Positions 34,858 through 44,044 of a stretch of DNA of 64,000 nt are shown here, in pieces. Source of the stretch: an uncultured Acidimicrobiaceae bacterium (GTDB lineage: Bacteria; Actinomycetota; Acidimicrobiia; Acidimicrobiales; UBA10347); the NCBI GenBank assembly GCA_905182135.1, contig CAJJAG010000001.1:62001-126000 (forward strand). Reading direction: 5' to 3'. The position numbers and the translations under genes were made by a program. Under the pieces are notes generated by a model. It had not been told where the DNA came from. It ran no database searches and saw only the letters and a program-made list of their open reading frames with translations. Within the stretch, counting starts at the first letter, position 1. Every line of letters starts with the position of its first letter.

Positions 34858-36081
34858 TTATTTTTGAGAGAACCAGATGCCAACAGCGGTGCGGTCGTCA
34901 CCCTCTTCTTCAAGCGGAAACGACAGCAGCTGATCGAACTCGACTTCGGACACGGGCGCCTGGAGACCTTCAACCAATGACATCGCCACGCCATCGTTGG
35001 CGGTCATTGGGCCAGCGATGCCATTGGTTGCCAACAGCAAGCAGCCGTTATCGAACTCAAGCGGTGCAACATCGGCTTCAATTGAGCGAGGGAACACGGC
35101 TTCGGTTGGTGGCGTGCCGAACACCGAGGTCCATCCGTCGGCTCCCGCTACCAACAGGTCACCGTTGCCCACCCGGAAACCCGCCGCTGGGCCGCCATCG
35201 ATAGGTGCGATCAGACCAACCAAGGCCGTTGCAATGGTCCGCATCTTGGTCCCATCGGTGAAGTTCATGTCAAAGAGTTGTTGAAGTTCATCGCGCGTTC
35301 GCTCGAGCATTTTTTCGATGCCCGGCACGCCATCGCTCAGATGCTGGTCGATGGCCTGGGCAAGCAACCGGCATGACCAGTACGAGCCGTAATGTGCGTT
35401 TTCGGAGGCGCCCTGGCCATCAGCCACCACCACCACCAAGTAACGACCGTTTGCGGCGCTCGTAACGACACAGTCGTCCTGTCGGAAGTCGTTCAAGCCC
35501 GCCTGGCTCGACCCGCTGCGACTCGAGGCCCGCACCTCGAACTGGCCGAGCGTGTAGGCACCGCTCATTTGACTAGAAGGTTCCGCGGTCGTCGAGATGT
35601 GCAGAGCACGTGCGTCCTGCGGCAGCTGACCCAGCGCCTTAACCGGGGCAACAGATTCGACAAAGCCATCGCTGTCGAATGAATCCACCCGTGCCGGTTT
35701 GGGCATCACAGGACGTGCTGCGGTAGCTGTATCGAAACCGACAGCCACGCTGGGCGTGCTTCGCAGACGCTCGCGTACAGATGGTTCAGCATTGCCCGCA
35801 AAGGCCGACGATCCGCTCACCGCTCCAGGCGCAGCGACTCCCGCCGCATCTGAGCGGGCCTCGCCTGATCCCATCGACTCAAGGACTTCGACTTGGGGCG
35901 ATAACAGCACCCAGGTGCCAGACATGGCGATTGCTACACAGATGGCAGCGACGAAACTATTGATACCAAACCGTGCAGCCAAGCCCGCCACCAAGGCCAT
36001 GACAACAACGAGCGCAGCGATCGAAATATACGGGTTGCGGTCCTGGGTTTCGGGGGTCACCCCACAATGGTAGGCCCCCAC
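34858..36081 (-). CDS. Membrane-anchored PP2C-like phosphatase
   Basis: A 407-residue protein: two membrane helices at about 19-60, a long low-complexity linker to about 180, then a PP2C-type domain. Seen in it: FRQDDCVV, the metal-binding VVVADGQGAS near 208-217 with GSYWS, and DDRTAVGIW near the C-terminus, which match PP2C motifs. It would dephosphorylate Ser/Thr proteins at the membrane; no kinase or FHA gene is adjacent. The start is 33 bases from the divergent secreted-protein gene, so a shared control region is likely. Confidence 0.75.
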   Translation of the reverse strand: MGAYHCGVTPETQDRNPYISIAALVVVMALVAGLAARFGINSFVAAICVAIAMSGTWVLLSPQVEVLESMGSGEARSDAAGVAAPGAVSGSSAFAGNAEPSVRERLRSTPSVAVGFDTATAARPVMPKPARVDSFDSDGFVESVAPVKALGQLPQDARALHISTTAEPSSQMSGAYTLGQFEVRASSRSGSSQAGLNDFRQDDCVVTSAANGRYLVVVVADGQGASENAHYGSYWSCRLLAQAIDQHLSDGVPGIEKMLERTRDELQQLFDMNFTDGTKMRTIATALVGLIAPIDGGPAAGFRVGNGDLLVAGADGWTSVFGTPPTEAVFPRSIEADVAPLEFDNGCLLLATNGIAGPMTANDGVAMSLVEGLQAPVSEVEFDQLLSFPLEEEGDDRTAVGIWFSQK

Positions 36082-36114
36082 CTACTATGAAGACGTGGAC
36101 CTCTGGAGGTTGTC

Positions 36115-37002
36115 ATGACGCTGAGCCCCTGGCGCCGAGTTGTTACTGGTGTTGCTGCAGGGGCAATTGTCTTATGTGCAGCGCTCATTGGAGCATCGTT
36201 TCGCGATGGCAGTAGCGGGATCTCTGTCGCCCCAGAACTACGACCTGCAGACATCATTCCGGTCGAAGGAGACCCAACCGATGCGTCGGCCGAGAACGAA
36301 TCTGCTGACTCTCTGGAAACCAATGACGGGGCAACCGATCCTGTCCAGGTAATCGACGCCGATGACCTTCCCGCTACCGATGCAGACAGCACTGACCCTG
36401 AAAACACTGCGACCGACGCAGCTGATTCGACACCCAACGATGACACAACCAGCGATGAGGCAAGCGCCCCAGAAAACATCGACTCGCCCGCCAAGCCACC
36501 GGCTAGCGACAGCGCCACCTCCAACGGCGCTCTTGGCACCGGCGGTGGCGTCGACGACGCCGAATGCGCACTAGATCGGCTTGTGGTCTACGCAGGCGCT
36601 CGCGTCGGTGGCGTGGCCGGAAGCATTCGTAATGCACTGACCCAAGCCGGCTTTGGGGCAAGCTGTGCCACTCCCGTCACGGTGCTCGCATCCAATTGCC
36701 CGCTCCAGTTTACCGGTGTGCTCGGAGCCGGGTCTGGTTATGACCCGTCCAAGTCTTTCGTTGCCTCTAGCGCCGCGGTCGACCGCGAGACCTTGACCGC
36801 AATTATGGGCAGCGTTGGCTATGCCGGCAACCAGATCGACATCTTGGATTTCAGTTTCGTGGACCCAGACCGACCTGGCGAACAATGGATGGCAATCTTC
36901 GTTCCGCCGAGCTTCGACGGTTGGGAAAGTTTAGCCGAACGTGCCGGGCTCAGCCCGTCGACCCAGTCGCTGTGTGCGCCCTCGGGCGAACTCGCTGGCT
37001 AA
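36115..37002 (+). CDS. Secreted/anchored protein with acidic linker and LytR_C-like domain
   Basis: A 295-residue protein with an N-terminal signal or anchor (VVTGVAAGAIVLCAALIGA, about 9-27), an Asp/Thr/Ser/Glu-rich linker from about 45 to 140, and a C-terminal globular part from about 150. That part begins LVVYAGARVGGVAGSI..LTQAGF, which resembles LytR_C/SPOR-like domains (a V-x-N-G-x-x-x-G-x-A start and a G-F-x-V strand). A role at the cell envelope is inferred. It is divergent from the PP2C-like gene. Confidence 0.6.
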   Translation: MTLSPWRRVVTGVAAGAIVLCAALIGASFRDGSSGISVAPELRPADIIPVEGDPTDASAENESADSLETNDGATDPVQVIDADDLPATDADSTDPENTATDAADSTPNDDTTSDEASAPENIDSPAKPPASDSATSNGALGTGGGVDDAECALDRLVVYAGARVGGVAGSIRNALTQAGFGASCATPVTVLASNCPLQFTGVLGAGSGYDPSKSFVASSAAVDRETLTAIMGSVGYAGNQIDILDFSFVDPDRPGEQWMAIFVPPSFDGWESLAERAGLSPSTQSLCAPSGELAG

Positions 37003-37049
37003 CCGACGTTCGCTGTGATTTAAACAAACCAACGTGATTTTTATAGGCG

Positions 37050-37295
37050 GTGTCAACATGGCACGCAAAGAATCGTTTAGACGGCCCCACAGACCAGGTG
37101 ATCTCGTCTGCTCTCGTCGGCGGGCCAATCGCTCTTTGCGCTGATGCCTCGCGCACGGTTGAAAAATGTGCAAGCCGACCCGTGAACGATGGCAGCGTCC
37201 AGCGCCCGCCTATTCAGGCCAGCGTCCCACCGGTTCAGCCCACGAGTCCCGAATTGGATCAACCTAAGCGAGTGGAAACTAGCCTGAAATTGTGA
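37050..37295 (+). CDS. Possible 81-residue small protein before the gluconolactonase gene
   Basis: A GTG frame from 37050 ends at TGA 37293-37295, overlapping the next gene's GTG start by the GTGA pattern common in this genome. Composition is ordinary; the C-terminal third is Pro/Gln-rich. No family was recognised and no good ribosome site lies before it, so it may be a chance frame. Confidence 0.3.
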   Translation: MSTWHAKNRLDGPTDQVISSALVGGPIALCADASRTVEKCASRPVNDGSVQRPPIQASVPPVQPTSPELDQPKRVETSLKL

Positions 37296-38200
37296 CCACT
37301 ATCGACGTCGTACTTCCTCAGCCTGCTCAACTGGGCGAGGACCCGCTGTGGTCGGTTGCCGAACAGGTTTTGTACTGGGTCGATATCGATGGGTGTGTCG
37401 TGCATCGCTATAACCCAAGCACAGGCATTGACGAGCAGAGAGCCACACCTGGGCGCCCAGGCTCACTAGCGCTGACCCGCGACCCTGGCAAACTCGTGTT
37501 AGCAAGCGAGCACGAAATCGTATGGTTCGATTGGGCCAGTGGTGCGACCCAGCCGTTCGTCACGCTCGAGTCACCCGGTGCAAGCATTCGTATGAACGAT
37601 GGCCGTACCGACCCTGCCGGCCGCTTCATCGTGGGCACCATGTTTGAAGCCTCCAACGCCGGCAAGTTTGTTGGTTCACTTCACCGCATCGAGGCGGACG
37701 GCACCGCAACAGCGTTACGCCGCGCAGTCGGAACGGCAAACGGTCTGGCGTTCGACACCGACCGCGACATCATGTACTGGGCCGATACACCAACTCAGCA
37801 GGTGCTCGCGTGGGACTACGATGCCTCGACCGGTGACCGTTCAAACGAACGTGTCTTCTTTGATTATGAGGCGGTCGAAGGCAAACCCGACGGAGCCTGT
37901 GTAGACGCCGACGGGTACTACTGGTCGGCGTCTGTGCGCGGCTGGGCAGTCATCAGGGTCGCTCCTGATGGCAGCGTCGAACGTCGCATAGAACTACCGG
38001 TGGAACTTCCAACAATGCCCTGTTTCGGTGGGCCAAATTTGGACACACTATTCATCACATCGATCAACGCAGGAAACGACGATACGTCGAGTGTCGCCCG
38101 CCGTCGCGGCGTAGCCGCTGGTTCCTTACTCGCTATCGATATGAGTGGTGAAGGTATCCAGGGATGCACCGACCCATTGTTTGCTGGCAGACATCCCTAA
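37292..38200 (+). CDS. SMP-30/gluconolactonase-like six-bladed propeller protein
   Basis: A 302-residue sugar lactonase-like enzyme. Metal ligands of the family are visible: Glu in QLGEDPLW near residue 16, Asn in RMNDGRTDPAGRF, Asn in TANGLAFD and Asp in GKPDGACVD. It would hydrolyse an aldonolactone using a divalent metal. It starts at GTG 37292. Without sugar dehydrogenase genes nearby the lactone is unknown. Confidence 0.88.
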   Translation: MTTIDVVLPQPAQLGEDPLWSVAEQVLYWVDIDGCVVHRYNPSTGIDEQRATPGRPGSLALTRDPGKLVLASEHEIVWFDWASGATQPFVTLESPGASIRMNDGRTDPAGRFIVGTMFEASNAGKFVGSLHRIEADGTATALRRAVGTANGLAFDTDRDIMYWADTPTQQVLAWDYDASTGDRSNERVFFDYEAVEGKPDGACVDADGYYWSASVRGWAVIRVAPDGSVERRIELPVELPTMPCFGGPNLDTLFITSINAGNDDTSSVARRRGVAAGSLLAIDMSGEGIQGCTDPLFAGRHP

Positions 38201-38221
38201 ACCGCCTCGGCCCATGCCCGC

Positions 38222-39331
38222 TCAGGCGTGGACTTCGACCAACTCGTGTTCGGTCGTGCTGCAGCGCAATGCGCCGTCGTCGAGCACAATGACGATGTCT
38301 TCGAGACGAATCCCCCATTTACCCTCGAAATAGATGCCGGGTTCGATACTGAAGGCATGACCCACGACGACGATGTCGTCGTTACCAGCTTTCACATAGG
38401 GCTGTTCGTGCACCTCGGTGCCGATGCCATGACCGGTGCGATGGATGAAGTTGTCGCCGAACCCTGCGTCGGCAATAACCGAACGAGCGGCTGCATCAAC
38501 ATCGCCGAGAGCAGCACCAGGCCGAGCTGCGTCGACGGCCGCTTGCTGGGCTTTCTTGAGCGTTGCATAGGTCGATGCGACGTCGTCGGGGACGACACCG
38601 GTAAACACGCAGCGAGTTATGTCTGAGCAGTAGCCACGGTGTTTCCCTCCGAAATCGAACAAGACAATCTCGTTTGGCTGCACCACTCGATCAGTGGGAT
38701 TGTGATGAGGCGACGCTGAGTTCGGGCCAGATGCAACGATGCAGAACTCGACCTGCTCGTGACCAACGGCGAGCAACCTGGCGATGACATCGTCGGCTAT
38801 CTCGAGTTCGGTGCGCCCGACCAAAGGGACTTCTCCTCGCTGAATCTGTGCAGCGACATCGTTGGCCAGCGTTCCAACGGTCTGCAAGGCCTGCATCTCA
38901 ACATCACTCTTCACCGACCGGAGCCCGCCCAGGCTGTCACTCAGCGAAACGAATTGAGTATCCGGCATCAATGCCTTCAGCCGAAGCAGGTAGTGCGCCC
39001 ACATCTCGTCTGATACGAGCACACGCTGCGCGCCTTGGATCAGGTCAGCGATCATTGCGACGGGGTCCTCATCATCGGTCCACCCGGCGACTTCGAAAGC
39101 CGGTGACCTTGGAACCTCAGGCATCTCGATCTTCGGAACGAACAGACGCGGTGCGGCGGTTGCACCCGGAATTGCAACGAACGCCGTGAGTCGTTCGCTT
39201 CGACGAGCGTCATAGGTGCTGAGGTATACGAGGTCGAATCCGGTGCTCAGAATAAGAGCATCGGCGCCGTCGGCGATGAGACGAGCCGAAATAGCCGCCC
39301 ACCGACTTTCCAGAAGATCGGAATCGGTCAT
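38222..39331 (-). CDS. M24 family aminopeptidase (Xaa-Pro type)
   Basis: Dimetal aminopeptidase of 369 residues with a creatinase-like N-domain and the pita-bread catalytic domain. Metal ligands: Asp in LFDFGGKHRGYCSDITR (two Asp), His in HRTGHGIGTEVHE, Glu in SIEPGIYF and Glu in RLEDIVIV. ATG 39331 fits the family; the longer frame upstream has a basic, low-quality start. It is divergent from the phosphoribosyltransferase gene. Confidence 0.88.
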   Translation of the reverse strand: MTDSDLLESRWAAISARLIADGADALILSTGFDLVYLSTYDARRSERLTAFVAIPGATAAPRLFVPKIEMPEVPRSPAFEVAGWTDDEDPVAMIADLIQGAQRVLVSDEMWAHYLLRLKALMPDTQFVSLSDSLGGLRSVKSDVEMQALQTVGTLANDVAAQIQRGEVPLVGRTELEIADDVIARLLAVGHEQVEFCIVASGPNSASPHHNPTDRVVQPNEIVLFDFGGKHRGYCSDITRCVFTGVVPDDVASTYATLKKAQQAAVDAARPGAALGDVDAAARSVIADAGFGDNFIHRTGHGIGTEVHEQPYVKAGNDDIVVVGHAFSIEPGIYFEGKWGIRLEDIVIVLDDGALRCSTTEHELVEVHA

Positions 39332-39390
39332 ACATTCACAGTATCGGAAACACACCAGAGGAGTTCCTCTCCAATAACGCGCTTTCACGT

Positions 39391-39900
39391 TTGACGTCCG
39401 CGTTTCCACTTGTGAACAACCATCCCGACGTTGCCGGCGTTTTACGCAACGCAGAACTGCTGCCGCTAGTCGGAAAAGCACTCGCCGACCCCTTCCGGCA
39501 TCAGGGTGTGACCGCCGTTCTGGCACCCGAAGCTCGGGGTCCAATTCTGGGCGCCCTGGTTGCGGTTGAACTCGGCGCCGGCCTTGTCCTAGCTCGCAAG
39601 AAGGACCAGAACCATCCGGGTGCTGACATGCCAGTCGAATCGGCTCCCACCTGGCGGGGTAGCAGCGTCACGTTCGTGGGCAGATCGTTCGACCTGGACA
39701 CCCGCGACCGCGTCCTGATCGTCGACGATTGGATCACGACCGGCAACACAATGCGCGCTGCATGCACCATTCTCCGGTCACTCGGCGCCACCTATGTTGG
39801 ATCGGCGGTCCTCGTCAACAAGGCCACACCCGAAACAATCACGGAACTAGCCGTGCATACCCTGGTCGACTTCGACACGCTCATGTCTCGCCCTGACTAA
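39391..39900 (+). CDS. Adenine phosphoribosyltransferase-like PRTase
   Basis: A 169-residue type I phosphoribosyltransferase with the PRPP signature VLIVDDWITTGNTM at about 110-123 and an Apt-like APEARGPILGALVAVELG hood region. It would salvage a base with PRPP. The overlap with Apt is only moderate, so xanthine or orotate-like substrates cannot be excluded. The start is TTG 39391; a downstream GTG is an alternative. Confidence 0.8.
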   Translation: MTSAFPLVNNHPDVAGVLRNAELLPLVGKALADPFRHQGVTAVLAPEARGPILGALVAVELGAGLVLARKKDQNHPGADMPVESAPTWRGSSVTFVGRSFDLDTRDRVLIVDDWITTGNTMRAACTILRSLGATYVGSAVLVNKATPETITELAVHTLVDFDTLMSRPD

Positions 39901-39911
39901 TGCCTGTGGTC

Positions 39912-39928
39912 TCGCCCGTTACGGGCGA
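39912..39928. terminator. Perfect 7-base hairpin
   Basis: TCGCCCG and CGGGCGA flank a TTA loop, 12 bases after the phosphoribosyltransferase stop. There is no T-run, so it may be a transcript-end hairpin. The loop is also the stop codon of the decayed minus-strand frame described next. Confidence 0.5.
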
Positions 39929-40179
39929 ACCAACCCAATTGGGGCGTAGATCTTCGACGCGCCTATGCGGAACGAACGGGCCTTGTATAGCCATCGCAGT
40001 CCCCGCCCCGACTCTTCACCCCAGACCTCAAAGTTCGGTTCTTCGCTCAGATACCGATAGGCCTGATCAAGCTGGTCAGCGGTGCCCCAGACTCAAGCGT
40101 CGCCATTGTGGAACCGATTCGCCGCCATGCTCGCCGTTGTTTGACCAGCGTCGAATAACAGGTGTGTGCCTGCTGACAT
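39919..40179 (-). pseudogene. Interrupted small gene, unidentified
   Basis: The 400-base gap between the phosphoribosyltransferase and AtuA genes carries a minus-strand frame from ATG 40179 to TAA 39919-39921 with one internal TGA at 40093-40095. After the TGA it reads TADQLDQAYRYLSEEP and FEVWGEESGRGLRWLYKA, good coding-like sequence with no start of its own. Another frame upstream (40076-40300, in phase with AtuA after its stop) is also coding-like, so a frameshift is an alternative explanation. The family is unknown. Confidence 0.35.
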
Positions 40180-40300
40180 AACGAGATTTGTCGTTCGCCC
40201 AATAGAACACTGCGTTCGATCTGTATTCGAGAAACCAGGCATAGTCCAGAAACGAACCCGCGACTACGACGAACGCAATCGTGTTCGCCCAAATCAGCTC

Positions 40301-42073
40301 TCAGCTAAGAAGGCTGTTGGGGATCGGCACCATGCGCGCCCGGAGCCATTCGCCGACTGCTTTCGCCTGGCCATCCTGGCGAGTTGACGCGGCAACACCT
40401 TCTTCGAGTAGCCCGCGAATCAGAAAGTTCATCGACCGAATATTGGGAAGCCGATGCTTCTCTACTACGAGGTCGACCGTTTCTGGCAGGAGCTCTTGGA
40501 TCTTCGCAACTGTCAGAAAGTGATCAAGCCAAGTCCACCCCGCGTCGGTTCGGGCATAGACGCCCACATTTGCATCGCCTCCTTTGTCACCCGAGCGAGC
40601 GCCTGCGATCCGGCCAAGAGGCGCCATGGTCGTTGGCTCATGAGCCCACGCCAGGGTCGAAGCGATAACGATGTCCAAGGCCTCACCAATGGGTGCGACC
40701 GAATCGATCTGTACGGTGTCGCCGCCGCGGATATGAACGTACTGCGGCACCAGGTCACTGGGCACGGTGGCCGGACGATAGACGCCATAAGGCGAAGCAG
40801 CGCTAGGTCCCCCGCTTAAGCCGTACATGCCAGGGATTGAGCTAAGTGCAGTGTGGGCGTTGGCGTTCGAGAACGCCCGACCAACCTTGCGTTCGTCGTG
40901 GTCCTTTACGGTGACGCGCCAAATCGCAGTCGCTTCCTCCTGTGTCCCTGGATCCTGTTTGTCGGTGCGAATCAGTCGGGCGGTGATCGACTCGAAGTCA
41001 TCCGCGGTATACGGGCAGGCATCCCAGAAGGCTGCCTCGACGAGGGCAGCCTTCTCTTCGATATCGAGCCCCGTTAATGCCACGCTGAAGCTATTGCGGT
41101 AGCCACCCATCTCGTTCATTGCGACCTTGAGCGTCGTAGGAGGCGCTTCGCCCCTGGCCCCAGATATGCGCACCCGGTCACGCCCGACCTGCTCAAGTTC
41201 AATCGTCTCAAACCTGGTGGTTACGTCGGGACCGAGATAGGAGGGCGATCCAATTTCATACAGAAGCTGGCTGGTCACGGTCTCCGTGTTCACGACACCG
41301 CCCGTGCCGTCGTGTTTCCCGATCACGCACGATCCATCGGCTGCAATATCGGCCCAAGGAAAACCGAACCGTGCTCGGCCACCAACTTCGGTATAGCCCT
41401 CGATCTCGTGAAAAAACGAGTAATTGCCCCCAGTGGCCTGGCCACTGCATTCAATAACGTGTCCCGCTGCAACCGCTCCGGCCAACTGGTCCAGGTCGGT
41501 CTTGCTCCAGCCGTGATGCCATGCAGCGGGCCCGCAGACAACAGCGGCATCGGTGACTCGTCCGGTGATCACGATGTCAGCGCCCTTATTCAGCGCCTCC
41601 ACGATGCCGAAGCAACCCAGATAGGCGTTGGCGCTCACATAATTGGACAGATCGCCAAGATCGCCGCCAGCGTTGAATGGCTCGAGCGAACCCGAGGCAG
41701 CGAGCTGATCGACTCGTGGCAATAGATCATCGCCATCGACATAGGCAATGGTTGGCGAGAGCCCAAGCTTGTCGGCGACCTCGGCAACGGCGTCAGCGCA
41801 TCCCTCAGGCGAAAGCCCACCTGCATTGGTGACCACCTTGATACCGCGATCCAGACATGTTCCCATCACATCTTCCATTTGCTGCACAAACGTGCGAGCG
41901 AAGCCACCGGTCGGATGCTTTGCCTTGATCCTGCTCAGGATCAACATAGTGAGTTCTGCCAACCAGTCACCGGTAAGCACGTCTATAGGCCCACCGTCGA
42001 CCATCTCACGAGCGGCCGAGGGCCGGTCTCCGAAGAAGCCAGAACAATTCGCGATACGGATCGGGTTGGTCAT
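40301..42073 (-). CDS. AtuA family protein (DUF1446 plus C-terminal AtuA-like domain)
   Basis: A 590-residue protein of the acyclic terpene utilisation AtuA family. The N-terminal DUF1446 part starts IRIANCSGFFGDRPSAA and includes TNAGGLSPEGCADAV and DIVITGRVTDAAV; the C-terminal AtuA-like domain contains GRIAGARSGDKGGDANVGVY. AtuA is needed for citronellol/geraniol degradation in Pseudomonas, but its reaction is unproven, and no other atu genes are here. I start at ATG 42073, the conserved beginning. It is divergent from the ThDP enzyme gene. Confidence 0.85.
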   Translation of the reverse strand: MTNPIRIANCSGFFGDRPSAAREMVDGGPIDVLTGDWLAELTMLILSRIKAKHPTGGFARTFVQQMEDVMGTCLDRGIKVVTNAGGLSPEGCADAVAEVADKLGLSPTIAYVDGDDLLPRVDQLAASGSLEPFNAGGDLGDLSNYVSANAYLGCFGIVEALNKGADIVITGRVTDAAVVCGPAAWHHGWSKTDLDQLAGAVAAGHVIECSGQATGGNYSFFHEIEGYTEVGGRARFGFPWADIAADGSCVIGKHDGTGGVVNTETVTSQLLYEIGSPSYLGPDVTTRFETIELEQVGRDRVRISGARGEAPPTTLKVAMNEMGGYRNSFSVALTGLDIEEKAALVEAAFWDACPYTADDFESITARLIRTDKQDPGTQEEATAIWRVTVKDHDERKVGRAFSNANAHTALSSIPGMYGLSGGPSAASPYGVYRPATVPSDLVPQYVHIRGGDTVQIDSVAPIGEALDIVIASTLAWAHEPTTMAPLGRIAGARSGDKGGDANVGVYARTDAGWTWLDHFLTVAKIQELLPETVDLVVEKHRLPNIRSMNFLIRGLLEEGVAASTRQDGQAKAVGEWLRARMVPIPNSLLS

Positions 42074-42309
42074 AGGTCCATTCTCAACCGCTGGACGCGT
42101 GCGTCCCAAACTCCGGAACCAGTTCAGCGCAGAGAGACCAGGCTCGGTGGCCCGGACTCGTGCAACCACCCGTGCCAAAGGATCAGCGCCGCGAAGCAAG
42201 GCGACAAAGCCTCACAGGACGAAGCCCGGTGCACAAAACTCACGCCAGACTCCGCGCCAACGAGTCGGCCTCCGCGAAGCAAGCCTCAAAAAACTAATAG
42301 AGTCTGCGC

Positions 42310-43923
42310 ATGTCTGAACAGAGCGTGGCTCATCTAGTTATCGATGCGTTGAAGCGCAGCGGTATCGATCAACTCTTTTGTATTCCGGGCGTGCAGAACG
42401 ACGACTTCTTCAATGCGCTCGTCGACGCACCCGAGATTCGTCCCATCGTTACCCGCCACGAACAGGGCGCCGCGTATATGGCCATGGGGGCTGCGCAAGT
42501 CACGGGCAAGCCCGCAGCCTGTTGTGTGGTGCCTGGCCCTGGCATGTTGAACGCGTCAGGCGCGTTGACCAGTGCCTACTGGGGCTATGCACGAGTGTTA
42601 GCTGTCATCGGCCAAATTGCGACCTCGCAGCAGGGACGTCACTTCGGGGCGTTACACGACCTTCCCGACCAAACAGCGATTCTGCGCCAGCTCACTAAGC
42701 ACACAGCCGTCGTACATGACCCCGCAACTGCAGCAGCCGAGATCCAGAACGCGCTCGACCTAGTCCATTCGGGGCTGCCTCGCCCAGTCAGCATCGAGGT
42801 CCCGGTCGACGTCTGGGCGAAACCCGCGCCAGGGTCCATCACTACGCCGAACGCCACCATGCCGAGCCCTGACCCCGCACTCATCGAGAAGGCCGCTGCA
42901 ATCATTGCTTCGGCCGAACGGCCACTATTCGTGATTGGTTCTGGCGCGTACGACGCTGGAGAGTCCGTCGCCGAACTGGCCGAACTCGTGCAGGCTGCCG
43001 TGACCACCCGCCGGATGGGCCATGGCGTGCTGCCAACTCAGCACCCGCTCATGGTCCCAATTACCTCAGCCCACGACCTGTGGCCGACCGCCGATGTCGT
43101 GGTCGGTATTGGTAGCCGCATCGAATGGCCTCTTGGTTCGTGGGGTTATGACGATGACCTGACCCTCATCCAGATCAACGTCGACGAGACCGAACTCGAC
43201 CGCCACGGCATCACCGATGTCGGCATCCACTCTGATGCCGATCTGGCCTGCCGGGCACTGATCGATGCGATCGGGCCACTGAATCGACCATCCCGGATCC
43301 CCGAACTCAACGCACTCCGTGCGTCGTTCCAAGACCGTACGTCACATCTCGAACCGCAACTGTCGTACACCGCTGCAATTCGCGACGTGCTCCCCGACGA
43401 CGGCGTGATGGTTGAGGACGTTACCCAGATCGGCTTTGCTGCCCATCTGTTCTATGACCATCTGAAGCCGCGCACATTCCTGTCATCTGGAGCGGCAGGG
43501 ACATTGGGAGCAGGAACAGCCGTGGCGATTGGTGCATCGGCAGCCACGGACCGGCCAGTCGTTGGTGTGACCGGCGACGGCGGTTTCCTATTTACAGCGA
43601 CCGAGTTGGCCACCGCAGCGCAACACAACATCCCGTGCAACATCTTGCTGTTCAACAACAATGCCTATGGCAATGTCAAACGTATCCAGCAGGAACGGTT
43701 CGGCGAAGATCGGACCATCGCGAGCACGTTGCAGAACCCAGATATGGCCAAGCTTGCCGACGCGTTCGGTGTGAAGTACTGGCACGCCGACTCACCCGAA
43801 TCGTTGCGACCAGCACTGGGCGAGTCGATCAACCACGATGGGCCGTGCCTCGTCGAAGTCACTGTGGACGCCATGCCCAATCCATGGCCATTCCTGCGCC
43901 TGCCCCAGGTTCGAGGCAACTAA
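42310..43923 (+). CDS. Thiamine diphosphate-dependent enzyme (acetolactate synthase-like)
   Basis: A 537-residue ThDP enzyme with the three usual domains. PYR domain: the catalytic Glu is in TRHEQGAAYMA and the substrate loop is near PGPGMLNASGAL. Middle domain about 190-340. PP domain: ThDP motif GDGGFLFTATELATA followed by LLFNNNAYGN near 415-450. It is probably a 2-keto acid decarboxylase, carboligase or oxalyl-CoA decarboxylase-like enzyme; no regulatory subunit gene follows, so anabolic acetolactate synthase is less likely. Its start is 236 bases from the divergent AtuA start. Confidence 0.87.
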   Translation: MSEQSVAHLVIDALKRSGIDQLFCIPGVQNDDFFNALVDAPEIRPIVTRHEQGAAYMAMGAAQVTGKPAACCVVPGPGMLNASGALTSAYWGYARVLAVIGQIATSQQGRHFGALHDLPDQTAILRQLTKHTAVVHDPATAAAEIQNALDLVHSGLPRPVSIEVPVDVWAKPAPGSITTPNATMPSPDPALIEKAAAIIASAERPLFVIGSGAYDAGESVAELAELVQAAVTTRRMGHGVLPTQHPLMVPITSAHDLWPTADVVVGIGSRIEWPLGSWGYDDDLTLIQINVDETELDRHGITDVGIHSDADLACRALIDAIGPLNRPSRIPELNALRASFQDRTSHLEPQLSYTAAIRDVLPDDGVMVEDVTQIGFAAHLFYDHLKPRTFLSSGAAGTLGAGTAVAIGASAATDRPVVGVTGDGGFLFTATELATAAQHNIPCNILLFNNNAYGNVKRIQQERFGEDRTIASTLQNPDMAKLADAFGVKYWHADSPESLRPALGESINHDGPCLVEVTVDAMPNPWPFLRLPQVRGN

Positions 43924-44044
43924 TACAACCTAGCTACAGGCAGTGGCCCCAGGACGATGCCCAAACGGATTCGATACTGACGTTCGAAATAGCCGCTGCG
44001 ACCACAAAGGGCTGCGCTGAACACTCGCGGGCTACCCTCGCTAA

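Noticed and set aside
39919..40179. TGA as selenocysteine or tryptophan codon
   Set aside because: Many intact genes here end in TGA with overlapping starts and use TGG for Trp, no SECIS-like hairpin was recognised after the TGA, and the neighbouring remnants show frameshifts too. Gene decay is simpler.
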